Below, one piece after another: positions 1-11,335 of a stretch of DNA of 64,000 bases. Origin of the DNA: Brachypterus glaber (lineage: Eukaryota; Arthropoda; Insecta; Coleoptera; Kateretidae); assembly GCA_958510825.1 (NCBI GenBank), contig OY294051.1, forward strand, positions 29,887,667 through 29,951,666, given 5' to 3'. Made by a program: the position numbers and the translations under genes. The first letter of the stretch is position 1, and each line of letters begins with the position of its first letter. The notes under the pieces are model-generated. The model was given only the letters and a program-made list of their open reading frames with translations, searched no databases and was not told the DNA's origin.

Positions 1-442
1 AAGCCTTTTATGTTAGAAAAATATAGGTACCTGATAAGGTGGTAATTAAATAAAGACCTTTATTAAATAAGAAAAAGGTATTTCTTATACTTATAACAAT
101 AAAAAATGGTAAAGGGTATTAAAATTTTTATAAAATAAAAGATTTCTTAATTCTAAAATATATAGATTTAAAAATAAAGAATTAAAGATAATTTAAAAGT
201 AATAAGTATGACAACCAGCTGCGACTCCCCTATGCCTAATATGCTACTATAGAGTCAAATTCACAGCTTTTCAGACTGACGTAATTAAAATAGTATATGA
301 TATCATCTAATTTACCATGGTAATTTGCTATTACGGATTGCTTACAACAGCAGATTACCATGGTAAAAAGGGTGAAATGAAAAATAGAAAACTTGGTTTT
401 ATTTGGGATGACGTCCGTCTGAACAGCTAGGAATTTGCTTTT

Positions 443-835
443 ACGATACGGTTATTACGCGTATTTAACTTCACCAGTTTTACCAACATACATTCATTCA
501 TAACAGCTTTTATTTCACTTATTATCCAACTTAAAGTCCAACTATACAAAGTTGGTAGCTCCCCAAGAGTATAACAGTGTTTAATGACATAAAATCAGTA
601 TATTAGTCGTTTTTTTTTTCCAATTTTGCAGCTCTAAGGATAAATATTTGGTATAAAAGACCATTTTTTACCAAATATTGTTAAAAATATCTTGAAATGG
701 TATATTTTTCTTACTTTTTTGCTTGGGTCATGAGATACCAATTTTTTTTATTCATTATAATGAATGAAACAGAAGATAGAACGAATTTATGTTGGTACAA
801 CTGGTGTAGTTAAATACGCAAAATAACCGTATCGT
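443..835. mobile_element. Non-autonomous TIR element, about 390 bp
   Basis: The two ends are inverted copies of each other over about 50 bp: ACGATACGGTTATTACGCG at 443 reappears in reverse complement ending at 835, followed inward by matching TTTAACTTCACCAG and ACCAACATA blocks with few mismatches. No open reading frame of note lies between. I do not recognise the superfamily. It is probably a MITE-like deletion derivative. An imperfect pair of 12-bp palindromes TTACCATGGTAA lies just upstream at about 312 and 355. Confidence 0.6.
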
Positions 836-1732
836 GAAAAATCAAACTAAAGAAACTTTTGGTCCATAAACTATAAAAGAACCTAAAATGCATAATTAAA
901 TAATACCTATTTTTATGATTGTGGTATTGGTAAATTTCCCGTACCTAAACATCAAAACCAATTTTTACAAAAACCAAACAAAAACTGATCACAAACAAAG
1001 AACCAAATATAAAATTACAAAAATGTATTTAAGTTACGGATGAAAATTCTATGGTAATTTGATACTTTGTAGCTTTATGCAAATTTTTTTATATCTTACA
1101 GGTCAAGTACCTTTGCATAATATGCGCGGTTTTGAGGGGAAAATATACCCTTATGGTAGAGTACAATAGACGTTTTCATAATATAAATTCTATTATAAAA
1201 GGTTTGTATAAGCCTAGAAAAAAGAACATAAAAATGGTATTTTATGGGATAAATATTAAAAAAAAACCTAACAAAATAATAGACAATGATTCGATGTGGC
1301 CGTTAAATTAAATTAAAGGTTTCTGTAATAATGAAACGAAAACAAAGAACACTAGGTTTAAACCAGCAAGAAGTTGCAGCGTCGGACTGGCTTTGAATTT
1401 TACCAAGAAAATGCCCAGGGTCATGCTATGGGGGGGGTCTCCCCCTCACCTATCTTAAAATACAAAAGTTGCATATTTCACGAAAGGATGGGGACCTTTT
1501 TTTTAGTCATTAACTTTTTTTGTCGAAAAAAAAAGTTGCATTTTAAGCTAAAAAAGGTAGTCATTTTTGACCTTCTCCCCCCCTCACGAAATTTTCTTCG
1601 CTACAGCCCTGCCCACATCTCCAATTTTTTGCAAAACTAAGCATTTTTAGACTTTAAGTATTACTTAAATTAAATTCAAAATTTTTGTCAATTTTTACTT
1701 TTATTTTTAAATGAATATTTACATTGCATATT
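836..1732. other. A+T-rich sequence without a recognisable gene
   Basis: I see no gene, tRNA or terminal inverted repeat here. A C-rich patch near 1435-1450 and 1575-1590 sits in an 88-codon open frame (1374-1640) with no motif and homopolymer-rich codons; I regard that frame as chance. Confidence 0.4.
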
Positions 1733-1986
1733 ATGTTTGTTTTTAACCTCGTACTATTCTACTTAATTAAGCATCCCCTAAGTCCAGGACTTGTGTGGGC
1801 TAGTAGTAGAGGGAACCACCGGCTTTAATTGACTTTCGAACCAATATATCTAGGGAGTACGCCTTCGCCAAATTTCAATTATTAATTAACTGAAAAAGGC
1901 AATCGGCGCCAGTGAGGTTTGAACTCACGATCATTAGATCAGTGTCAGGCTATATCGATGCCATTGACCGCTGAGCTAAATCTCCC
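1733..1986 (-). mobile_element. Composite tRNA-derived SINE (copy 1)
   Basis: Read on the minus strand, 1986-1905 is an 82-nt tRNA-like head: it opens GGGAGATTTAGCTCAGCGGT, which contains a good box A, and has a box B-like GAGTTCAAACCTC near its end. The expected acceptor pairing with the 3' side (CTGGCGCC) is lost, so it is a tRNA-derived module and not a tRNA gene. A body follows: AAATTTGGCGAAGGCG, a second box B (GGTTCGAAAGTC), then the conserved tail ending TTAGGGGATGCTTAATTAAG. The same body recurs at 62327-62493 on the plus strand, which shows it is a dispersed repeat. Head and body together look like two fused tRNA-derived units. Transcription by RNA polymerase III is inferred from the boxes. 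Confidence 0.72.
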
Positions 1987-2058
1987 ATTATATTATATAC
2001 AAATCATAATCCGAATCATATAAATTGTTTATAAAATTTATTGTATTTAAATTTTGAC

Positions 2059-2318
2059 AGAAAAAGAGGATTCGTTAAACCAAGGACACATGTCTTTCGA
2101 TATGTTCAAAGTCATATTCTCTTTTTTCAAGGCTAGCATTTCCTTGAATCAAAGTCGATGTCCCTGAATGAAGGGCACGGATCTTTATTCAAAAACCCGT
2201 GCTTTTCATTCAAGGACACTGACTTTGGTTCAAAGATATGCGAGCCTATAAACAAGAGAATATGGCTTAAACATATCGAAAGACACATGTCCTTGGTTCA
2301 AGGAATCTTTTTTTTTCT
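2059..2318. mobile_element. Foldback MITE family A, copy 1 (diverged)
   Basis: A near-complete palindrome. The left arm runs through AACCAAGGACACATGTCTTTCG and TTTCAAGGCTAGCATTTCC; the right arm contains the same blocks in reverse complement (CGAAAGACACATGT, CCTTGGTTCAAGGAATC). The family recurs at 7918-8096, 23757-24018 and 44313-45004. This copy is the most diverged, and its ends no longer read CATAGAAAAAACGG exactly. A 145-codon open frame (2158-2595) crosses it but is only the open side of the palindrome. Confidence 0.7.
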
Positions 2319-2740
2319 GTGTGCATCTAAAAATGCTTCGTTTGGGAAATTGCCCCCGAATTTACCCGGTAAAATAGCAAGTCCGACACTGAATTCAACA
2401 AAGGAGCCGAATATATTGAAATTTATTGTAATTTATTCAAATATTCGACTGGTACCGGATTTATTTGATGCTTCTTTTTACATTTTTTACCATACAGAAG
2501 TAAATCTCCCAAATCCGTATCAAATAGGACCGATTCCCAGAAAAAAATATCGGGAATTCAATGTCACTGATGCCCGCCTAATAAATTGGAAATGATTTTC
2601 CAAGTGGCGTTTGAAATACTATCATACAATATCAATTTTTCCAGCAAGATAAATAAAACGCCTCTTTTGCTGAAATTGTAAAATACAAACATTCAAGAAC
2701 AAAAAATTCAAATTCGTTTTCAGCGCCCAAAAATACGCAA

Positions 2741-2898
2741 TTTGAAATTGGCAATACGGAGAAAGCAAAGATCAAGGCTGACGTGATTTTTTTTTTAATA
2801 AGACACAGCACATAGGACGAGCCGTCTCTCCACTACAATCACGTTAGCCTTGATCTAATCGTTTTATCTTTGTTTTCTCCGTTTTGTATAATTTCAAA
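2741..2898. repeat. Hairpin MITE-like palindrome, 158 bp
   Basis: TTTGAAATTGGCAATACGGA with AAAGATCAAGGCTGACGTGATT on the left is mirrored on the right by AATCACGTTAGCCTTGATC and TTCTCCGTTTTG...AATTTCAAA. Arms are about 50-60 bp with a roughly 45-bp loop. No protein coding. About 40 bp downstream (2935-2955) lies an end sequence GTGGGCCTGTGCTATT that is shared with the element at 10801-11495. Confidence 0.6.
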
Positions 2899-3510
2899 CA
2901 AGCGGTATAGTCTGAGTAGTTGACAGTTGTTTTTTGTGGGCCTGTGCTATTGATGAAAAAAACAGTGACTAACAGTACACACAGTTTAGCATAGAACAAT
3001 TTTGTATATCAACATATGTATGTAAACATAACCTATTTTTTTTTTTAATCGTTGGTTTGCGTCGGTTTTTTCGCATGTTTGTTGTTTTTCATGGAGAACG
3101 AGATGGAGAATACATTTCTCACGAAAAAACATACCTTAAAAACCACACACTGTGTGTACGCCTAGTCGCTCCCTAACAAAGCATAAACAATATTATTACA
3201 TTTCAACCAAAGACTTTATAATATAAAACATAATGATTATATTAAAATGCAGGTGAATCCATCTATATTAATTTAAAATGCGGGTATGAGAATATTTCAT
3301 ATAAAGTCAAGTTTTTAGGTTCGTAAAAGAAACGTTAACAAAATTTGAGAGCTTCTTTATAAACTAAAAGTTGATGTAAAATTAAAAAAGTTAAATTTTT
3401 TTTTATACTTTTTATGAGATACAATTTATGTTCAGGACCCTTGTAGTTTATGTCACGTCATGGTTAAAGTTGGGGGTAAGTGGGCAAAAACCATTACCTA
3501 CTCGCATATT

Positions 3511-3633
3511 AGGGAACGTTCAAGTATTTGGGGGGTAGCCAAAACATGAAATCTCTACAGCGTTTAATAACGCGAGAAACAAAGTTTATAAATTTTGGTA
3601 CAATTTGCGTTACGTAATACTTGAACGTTCCCT
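3511..3633. mobile_element. Harbinger-like MITE, short copy
   Basis: The terminal repeats are GGGAACGTTCAAGTATT and its exact reverse complement, with TTA on the outside of both ends. A 3-bp TTA/TAA duplication is typical of PIF/Harbinger transposons, so I infer that superfamily. The family recurs at 25561 (one end), 31058-31551 and, diverged, 33967-34250. The interior of this copy is only about 85 bp. Confidence 0.55.
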
Positions 3634-3682
3634 TAGTAGTCATAGTACAACAATTATTGCTGACTTAAATAGTATATTAAAT

Positions 3683-3787
3683 ACCAAGGTAGAGAATTAT
3701 GTTGTTATAATATCCCGAGAAGCGCAGCGAGGGATATATTGGACCTGAGACTATAATCAATTATTAATAACCTTCTCTACCGTGGTT
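3683..3787. repeat. Imperfect palindrome, about 105 bp
   Basis: ACCAAGGTAGAGAA at the left is mirrored by TTCTCTACCGTGGT at the right, with further complementary TTATGTTGTTATAATA-type sequence inside. The centre is relatively G+C-rich (GAGAAGCGCAGCGAGGG). Likely a small MITE or its remnant. Confidence 0.45.
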
Positions 3788-4081
3788 CATACAGTGTGCG
3801 ACAAAAGTTCGCCCCCCCTTTAGTTTTTAATTGGCTTAAGATATCAACTTGAAATTTGGAACACGTAAATAACATAAACCAAATAATTTTTTGGCGTATA
3901 TTTGATATATTTAGGGAGCCCAATGGAGACGGGGACAATTTAAAGTCGGTCGTATGTCTTTAATACTTAATTTCGACTTATTTGCAACTTTAAAAATAGG
4001 CCATAATCCGCAGGGTTGATACCGGGGTGTATACATGTACTTACCCACAAAGGTTCGGGTAGGAAAACTTTTTTTTTTAAT

Positions 4082-4150
4082 ATATTGTCACCCGTCTAGA
4101 AAGGGTACGCGTTTCAGCTTATTTTTTATTTCTAATTCTGCCATCTGAAT
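4082..4150. repeat. Dispersed repeat fragment shared with 12833-12900
   Basis: ATATTGTCACCCGTCTAGAA followed by AGGGTACGCGTTTCAGC is repeated at 12833 as ATATTGCCACCCGTCTAGAA and AGGGTATACTTTTCAGC. The shared stretch of about 65 bp marks the same end of a dispersed element I cannot name. Confidence 0.5.
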
Positions 4151-5329
4151 TTGTAAAGGATACCGCAGATTCCCCATCCAACTAATCCAATAATGTTCCC
4201 TGAATATCTGTTTAAATTTCTCTAAGACTATATCTGGAAGGTTGAAGCAATCCTTCCTCATAAAAAATCACGAGAAAAGTTCATCTTTAAAATCAACTAC
4301 TTTTTATAGGCAATTCTTACATAACTTTTTATCAAAATCAAAATATCAAAATTAAGTGTGAAATCTTCGCACTGCAATCTTTATTATTATGACCACCATA
4401 TTTGTTAACAGTGACATTAAATAAAGAGATTTACACTAGCTAAAATATCAATAATGAACACCTTTATATTTTATTACTTAAGTACATATTTTTAAATATA
4501 AAATTATTAAAATAAACATTCTTTTTTATTTATTTTTTCAAATTATCCATTTTTCTTTAAAAGAATTTTAAGACTATGCTGTGAAAATGTCTGTTATAAT
4601 TTTTATCGATATTTTAAGAAATTTAAGATCAACTTGTATGTCTGTCAGTGATCAAGATACATTAAGAACGCATAGAGCTAGATACTTGAATTAGTATGAA
4701 TTACTTTGCTACCAGTTATTTACATGTTTTTTTTATACTGTATATTATTTTTTAAATATAATACATTATTTATTTTATTTATTTATATTCATTAAGGGGC
4801 CCAATTAAATGGCAATATCGGATTATTATGATTACAATTTCAAGTAATGTTTAAATAACAAAGTTTTTACACGTTCCGGATATTTTAAGTATGTTTTAAT
4901 TTTGATTCGAGTTTCTAATAAAACTGTAAAGCAATAAAAAACCACTTAGCTTCATGTTACAAGATTTAAAATTGTTTGATAAAAATATTGCTTGCTTCAA
5001 GTTTTAAATGCAAGGAGATCCATTATGAATCATAATTTATGATAAATGTTTTTAAATACGTTTAATATTGTATTATTATTAATTTATGAGAAAGGCACCA
5101 GTGTTTCATGAAAATTTAGAAAACAAAACTGTTGGATTTAAATAATCCGAAAGATGTACACGGTCTTTTCAGATTTCTGTATGATTTTCTAGATTTTCGG
5201 ATTGCTGTAGAAATTATATATAATCCCGATAATAATCTGAACTTTCGAAGAGATTTCTGTTGAGATTTTTGGGATTTTTTAATATTTTTAATATAATTTC
5301 TCAAAGATTTTCCAGAAAATGCGTGTCAT
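4151..5329. other. A+T-rich sequence, nothing recognised
   Basis: Long A/T runs and short imperfect repeats only. Open frames here (for example 5116-5304, minus strand) are short, lysine- and serine-rich from A+T composition, and carry no motif. Confidence 0.4.
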
Positions 5330-5745
5330 TAAAAATTCTAAAAATTTTCGCCTGCGGCACTAAACTGGTTAACAAAAAGGTGATACAAGAATTTTAATAA
5401 ATATATTATATTCAATAATTATGATATTATTATTATTTGCAAACCTATATCTAAGAAATGCGGCACCTATATATATTTCTAAAAATTTTGGGCTGCGGAA
5501 CTAAAGATGTGTTTTTTTTAGAAATTTCCTCTGGCTATTTGAAGTTTTATAAATAATTTTCTTTTTAAATTGTTGATGCTAGACAAATATATGAACTTGA
5601 AAATTAAAAAATAATAGCCTGCGGCCCTTAACTTGATATCACAACATGAATTAATAGATTTTATAAAATAATTGCTTATGAAATTCTTAAATATTCGATA
5701 CTTTAGGATTTCTAAAAAATTTCGCCTGCGGCGCTAAATCTTGTG
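5330..5745. repeat. Decayed tandem copies of a 'CGCCTGCGGC' repeat
   Basis: TTCTAAAAATTTTCGCCTGC with GGCACTAAA at 5334 recurs, diverged, near 5484 (GGGCTGCGGAACTAAA), 5605 (AGCCTGCGGCCCTTAA) and 5707 (TTCGCCTGCGGCGCTAAA). Spacing is irregular (100-150 bp). The same core in opposite orientation forms the array at 43675-45310 and occurs at 23397-23680. Confidence 0.5.
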
Positions 5746-6680
5746 TTGTTGATGCCAATCAATCTGTTTCTTATAAATATTATATAATAAATATTGTGAA
5801 TTATAATTATTTATTTTAAATATAGATAATAATCAGGAATAATTTAAACCATCATGATTATAACTAAAATGGGATGGGCATTTACACATATATCTACATA
5901 TTATGACATATTATGAACCTGAAATAGGTATTTTAGAAGCACCAGATATTCCAATTAGTTTTTGATATAAAAACAACACTGTTTATAGTTTTAGGTATAT
6001 GGTAGGACCAATTTAGGGCTTCCGGATCCTTAATGCACAAACGTGAACTATAAAAAATTAAAATTAGGCAAATTAGGGCGCATAATAACTTTTTTAAGCT
6101 TTCTTATTTATTTCTTATTGCATTAAGTTATTGTAAGTTAATATAGGTAATAACCTAGAAATTTTAATGGGTCAAGCTCTAGTGACCATTGATGATACCT
6201 TTTTTATAAACTTATGCTATGTTAAAAAGACATATGGCGTATGTATTTTTAAGTCATTAAAGGTTACGCTTTTATGCCTTTTCCGTAAAATCAATGATGA
6301 ATTAAAAAAATATAGGTACGAAAAGAAGTCTAAACTTCTAGCGCGTAACGTCATAAATTTAAAATTTGAGATATGACATTTTACTATTAATATTTTCAAG
6401 GCCTGTTACAGTAGTACAGGCTAAGGTAAAATTCGAAAATACAACTACTTCAACTACCCGTTTTCCAAATCCGCCACTGATACATTCTACTTTTATGCCA
6501 TTACGTTCCAAGCACTACTCTTTTAAAATGTATTTCCAACCCAGAATTTTTAATTTTGAAAAAATATAAATTTTAAAAATGATTTTTCTAGTGATATATT
6601 CATATTTCTGTACGTGTGATTTGTACAACATTGTACTTCCTACCTTCAAATTTAAAAAATATTTAGTTTAAAAAAAAAAA
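5746..6680. other. A+T-rich sequence, nothing recognised
   Basis: I see no paired termini or coding signal. Overlapping open frames at 6167-6569 on both strands show no domain or codon bias and I do not call them. Confidence 0.4.
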
Positions 6681-7244
6681 TTATATAGAAAGAAAAAAGA
6701 CATCATTGTGAAATTTTGTAAGTATTTTTATTTATATTTAAAGAATACAACATTTTTTTAGATTTTTAAAGTGCCATTTCTTTCCATAATTTTTTTTTGA
6801 AAACAAACATCAAAAAACGATGGTCGCCATGTTTCGGGCCGTTTGGATCGACTAAAAAAAAAAGAAAACGGGATATTATTCAGTATTGAAGTCGCTATAG
6901 CCCTATCATTTTTTTGGCCAAAAAAATAACAAAATGGCAGACATTTTTCTTGAAAATTATTTAAAATTTTTTGAAAAACGTCCGCCATTTTGTTATTTTT
7001 TGGCCAAAAAAACTTCTATATAGGGCTATAGCGACTTCAATACTAAATAATATCCCGTTTTGTTTTTTTTTCAGTTGATCCAAACGGCCGGAATCATGGC
7101 GACCACCGTTTTTTGATGTTGTTTTCAAAAAAAGTTTATGGCCAAAGAATGGCACTTTAAAAATCTATTTTTTTTTTGTATTCCTTGTATATAAATAAAC
7201 ATAACTGCAAAATTTCACAATGATATCTTTTTTCTTTCTATATA
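6681..7244. mobile_element. 564-bp palindrome, family P2
   Basis: Two arms of about 280 bp meet near 6962. Blocks TTATATAGAAAGAAAAAAGA, AAGTGCCATT, CGTTTGGATCGACT, AACGGGATATTATT and GGCCAAAAAAATAACAAAAT on the left all return in reverse complement on the right with about one mismatch per ten bases. A single arm occurs alone at 11061-11335. Open frames inside (6758-6988, 6961-7155) are the two arms translated and are nearly the same peptide, so they are not genes. Foldback-type transposon or a head-to-head dimer of one element. Confidence 0.75.
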
Positions 7245-7917
7245 AAAAAATATTTAAAAAAAAAATATTTTTAAAATTTAAAGGTAAAAAGACTCCTTAA
7301 AATCGTAATATTACTTAAAATAAATAAAGTCATGGTAATATTGGTGTTTTTACGGTTATATAGGGTAAAATATTAAGGTATATCTTCATCGCTTATTACT
7401 ACACAACACACTTTATTACTAACAAATTATTAGTAACACTAATTTAGTAATAATTTCTATAATTAGTACAGCAAAATCGTGTACTTTTTAACAATAATAT
7501 ATTATAAGTAATTGTGTTACAATTAATCAATAATAAAATTCATTAGGAATAGAAAATTATAATAACAATTAATAATTAAAATTAGAAAATTTCAAACTAT
7601 GTTTACATAAAAATTCAAAAGAATACCGATGGAACAGTTGAAAAGAAGAATTTATCTTAAAAGTAAATGTTATTTTATAAATTAAACATTAATGTTTACT
7701 TTATTTCGGTACTTTTTTTAAATATGCCGAAAAATTTTCAGAAATGTTTAGTTAGGACATAAGTAGCAAATGCATATTATAATGTTTACTTGCATACTTA
7801 TACCAAATAAAGCGATTAAATAGTTCATTTAACCTCTTCAGGGACGAATTTTTTGTTAAACACGTTTGAATTTTGTGGCAGATTTTGGAAATTATTAGAA
7901 TAGTTGGGAACATTTTC
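7245..7917. other. A+T-rich sequence, nothing recognised
   Basis: Simple A/T-rich sequence with repeated TTACTAA/TTAGTAA words around 7395-7460. No gene or paired termini seen. Confidence 0.35.
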
Positions 7918-8096
7918 AGCATAGAAAAAACGGATTCCTTGAACCAAGGACACGTTTTTATTCCAAAACCCGTGCTCTTCATTCAAGGACATTGACTTTG
8001 GTTCAAGAAAATGCCAGCCTTGAAACAAGAGAATATGGCTTTGAACATATACAAAGACACGTGTTCTTGGTCCAAGGAATCCGTTTTTTCTATGCG
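7918..8096. mobile_element. Foldback MITE family A, copy 2 (left arm deleted)
   Basis: Starts CATAGAAAAAACGGATTCC and ends with its reverse complement GGAATCCGTTTTTTCTATG. The right arm is complete (ATTGACTTTGGTTCAAG, CCAGCCTTGAAACAAG, CAAAGACACGTG), but most of the left arm is missing between AAGGACACG and TTTTTATTCCAAAACCCG. The internal deletion makes it about 80 bp shorter than the copy at 23757. Confidence 0.72.
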
Positions 8097-8407
8097 TCAA
8101 TGGTAAAGCTTCTTGTTGGGAAAATTGTCAATCTTTAGTTGGGAAATATTTTTCCTGCTCCCCTCAAAAAAAAATGCCTCTGTACACCCCTGGTAACACG
8201 ACATACTTTATATCATACTTGATTTTTGACATATCGCTTGAATTACATACAATTCGGTTTAAGGTAAATTAAAGTTATAGATTCTGATGTAGGTAACCTA
8301 TATCGGTACCTCTGTTCTAAATTGCAGATTCTCAAAACAAGGACAATGGAGCTCTCTACAACTAGAATTATGAAAGAAAAGACGTCTACCCTATCTCTAT
8401 CTCATTT

Positions 8408-8499
8408 GTGCTACACTTTTCAACCAACCAAATAAATACTGTATTTGTTTTTCATACAACAAATACAGTATTTATTTGGTTGGCCGGAAAGTATAGCAC
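8408..8499. repeat. Near-perfect 92-bp hairpin MITE
   Basis: AACCAACCAAATAAATACTG continues TATTTGTT, then a short loop, then AACAAATACAGTATTTATTT and GGTTGG. Outer flanks GTGCTACACTTTTC and GGAAAGTATAGCAC also pair. A diverged relative is at 8604-8680. Confidence 0.65.
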
Positions 8500-8603
8500 T
8501 GAGCGGCACGAACGAACATAGCTAATGTGAATCTGTAGAATAAGATAATTCTACTTAAATTTAGATGGCGCCAGTAATTTCTTTAATAAAAATATTATAG
8601 TTA

Positions 8604-8680
8604 CACTTTTCGCCCGGCCAAGTAAATATTGTATTTGTTCAACAAAGAACAGAATTTGTTTGGTTGGGTGGAAGTGGGAG
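8604..8680. repeat. Diverged relative of the 8408 hairpin
   Basis: Starts ACACTTTTCGCCCGGCCAAG and ends CTTGGTTGGGTGGAAGTG-like sequence; the inner AAATATTGTATTTGTTC pairs imperfectly with GAACAGAATTTGTTT. Same order of blocks as the 8408-8499 hairpin. Confidence 0.45.
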
Positions 8681-8761
8681 TGTATGTATGTCTTCTATCC
8701 TTTTTGGGTAGAACGTTTGTCCCTGTATAATCTAACGGGAGAAATCGCCATTCCACAGGCG

Positions 8762-8913
8762 GTAAGGGCATATCCACAGGCTCGCATAACAACATAGTAC
8801 ATAACAATGCGATGCCGTGATTGGCTTGATGTGCCGCCATGTATCTTGTAAGCCAATCACCGCATCGCATTCTTATGTTTTATGTTCTTATGCACTCTTC
8901 TGGATAGGCCTTA
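8762..8913. mobile_element. 152-bp MITE with long TIRs, copy 1
   Basis: The left arm has TATCCACAGGCTCGCATAAC, then AATGCGATGCCGTGATTGGCTT; the right arm has AAGCCAATCACCGCATCGCATT and CTTCTGGATAGGCCTTA. Arms are about 63 bp around a short centre containing GCCGCCATGTATC. The family recurs at 9910-10031 and as an end fragment at 34809-34834. A minus-strand open frame of 89 codons (8601-8870) runs through it and through the neighbouring hairpin; I reject it as coding. Confidence 0.68.
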
Positions 8914-9909
8914 AAGCACCCTAACCCTGTACTTTGAGTACTGCTAATACTCTCAACGCTTCAATGACTTGAAGCGTTATTATTAAACTGACCTAGTTTC
9001 GAGATACAACAGCTTAGAACTAAGGCATATGTTCGTTTTTTTGAATAAAATTGTTGCTAAAGCTCCGCGAGAATTACGGGATAGAGGCTCGTATCTGCTA
9101 AAACATTAATAAAAAGTCTAAAAGGCAAACATACAATGAATATAAACGATCATGTCTATGGTCATACAGGCTTCAATAAAGAAAAAAAGTAAAAGTGACA
9201 ACCTGTTACAAAGAAATGCTGATTGTATTTGCAATTATTCATTTGATATTTTATTTTTAACTTACATGACAGGGCATGCCGCGTTCTTTTATCGTTGTCA
9301 CTTCCTATAAGTGTCGATATCTTTAAGGAAAAAGGCTTTTGGGACCGAAATTTTAGTTTATATAGCTAATTTATATCTACAAGTTTTTAGTAAAAAAGTT
9401 TACAAACCAAATTCAATTTATTATTAAGTGAGAAAATTAGCTATCAAATATTGTGTTTATTGCAATAAATAGTGTCCAAACCAAACTCTTACATTAATAA
9501 CTATTTAACGGCAGTATCAATTTAAAATTATGCTGCTTACTCATTTATATGGTGTTACTATTTTACCACAGATTACATAATTTGTTATAGTATGTATACT
9601 ACGAATATTACAATTATTATTAGCGGTTTGTTTTAAACGATTCTCATCTACAACATTTTTTTACTATGCCAACTACCCCATTTCGACGGATGTCAACTAC
9701 CCCATTGCGACAGGTTTTCAGTGTTAATTTAGTCTGAATTTAAACAACGTTTTTCAGTATATGTAGAAAGTATGGGGTTTCCAGGTATCCAGCTTTTGCC
9801 CAGGCAGCCCGGTTTTTAATACCCCTGAAAAAGTAAGAAAAATTCGATTGTCCGGACAAAAACTAGACAAAAAGTGTAGCACCTTATGCTGTCAAAATTT
9901 AAACTTCAG

Positions 9910-10031
9910 TGGATATCCACAGCCTCCCATAAGAACATTATACATGATGTGCCCCCATGTATCTTGTAAGCCAATCACGGTATCGCATTCTTATGTTTTA
10001 TGTTCTTATGCAAGCTTCTGGATAGGCCTTA
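9910..10031. mobile_element. Same MITE family, copy 2 (left arm shortened)
   Basis: The right half CCATGTATCTTGTAAGCCAA...TCTGGATAGGCCTTA is nearly identical to 8840-8913. On the left only TATCCACAGCCTCCCATAAG remains before the centre, so about 30 bp of the left arm is deleted. Confidence 0.62.
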
Positions 10032-10800
10032 ATTTGCGTGACATACTTTTATTACAAAAATAGATCTCTTTTTTGATCATGGTAAAAATACCCATTTAAT
10101 TTTACCCATTCATCTGTAACAGTGTAGAACAAACAGGTGCTCGGTTTTTGTTTTCTTTATAATAATTCGAGATAATCTAGATACACATGCTTGTTAACGT
10201 CAATTTTGCGCATCAGTGATTTAAAATAATAAAACGATTTACATAAAATATACCGAAACGCGTAGATTTTATTGGTCTTAAAGGATGGTAGTAGCATAAC
10301 ATTTTATGGTTTTGGGCAATTTTCTGATAATTTTTGAAGAGAATTCTTGGTATAAATCAAATTAAATCAAATTATTTGATACATGAGAGATTGTTAATAT
10401 TTTTTTTTGGACGATAACTCAAAAACCCTTTTAAAGGAAAGGTTTTGTATTTTATATGATCAAATGATCAAACCCTAAAATCAAGTTAAATTTTGATTTA
10501 ACTAGTTTTGGGCAAAATAATTTAATAATTTTTCTTGACAATTTTTTTTCGATCAAAAATTTTTTGGAAATAAAAATTCTTAAACATTTTTTTTGTCAAA
10601 ATATCACGAAGAGATTTAAATAGAATTAAGTGGGTCGTAGAAAAATAATTTAATTAATTAATAAGTTTTTGTTTGTTGGTAATTAAATGTATGCCATCAA
10701 AGATAACAAAAAATCTGATAAAAAACGTAATTATTTCTTTCTTTTTATTGATTTGCCCACCCATAGCTAGTAGCGCAAATAAATTAGAACAATTATTAAT
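10032..10800. other. A+T-rich sequence, nothing recognised
   Basis: No gene, paired termini or tandem array stands out between the MITE and the TIR element that begins near 10801. Confidence 0.35.
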
Positions 10801-10931
10801 AGCACAGACCCACAAAAATTAAAAAAAAAGTCAGCCAGACTATATTTTTCTCCCAATTGAATTTTTTGGCGCTAAAAACTAATTTGACAGCCATTTTTTT
10901 TCAAAAAACTACAAAACATATGTTGGCGAGC

Positions 10932-10984
10932 TATCTTTAAAGTTCTTTAGCACCTAATATCTTTAAAGTTCTTTAGCACCTAAA
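10932..10984. repeat. Tandem duplication, two copies of about 28 bp
   Basis: TATCTTTAAAGTTCTTTAGC followed by ACCTAA occurs twice back to back with one base changed. It looks like a recent slippage or unequal-exchange event. Confidence 0.8.
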
Positions 10985-11060
10985 CTATTGCATTTTAGGA
11001 GTTTTACCCAAAGACTTTTTTTCAAATATTATAAATATATAGTTTTTTAAGCATTTTTTA

Positions 11061-11335
11061 TATATAAAGAAAAAGATTTCATAGTGAAATTTTGTAGGTA
11101 TGTTTATTTATATTCAAAAAATACAAAAAAAGTATTTTTAGATTTTTAAAGTGCCATTTTTTGGTCATAACATTTTTTTGAAAAAAAAAAAAACATAAAA
11201 AACGGTGGTCGACGTTTGGATCGACTGAAAAAAAAACGGGATATGATTTAGTATTAAAGTGGCTAAAGCCCGAACTAGAAAAAAAAATTTTGGCCAAAAA
11301 ATAACAAAATGACGGACGTTTTTTTTTTAAGAATT
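11061..11335. mobile_element. Single arm of palindrome family P2
   Basis: Shares in order TATATAAAGAAAAAGAT, AAGTGCCATTTTTTGG, CGTTTGGATCGACTGAAA, AACGGGATATGATTTAG and GGCCAAAAAATAACAAAATG with the left arm of 6681-7244, but stops about where that palindrome's centre would be. Either the unit from which the palindrome was built or half of a broken one. Confidence 0.65.

Noticed and set aside
1905..1986. Functional tRNA gene on the minus strand
   Set aside because: Boxes A and B are good but the acceptor stem does not pair, the anticodon arm is not clean, and the sequence continues into a dispersed SINE body.
2158..2595. 145-codon open frame, the longest in the window
   Set aside because: Its first half is the palindromic family A element, the peptide has no domain, and the frame closes a few bases after the repeat. 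Length is compatible with chance in a palindrome that lacks stops.
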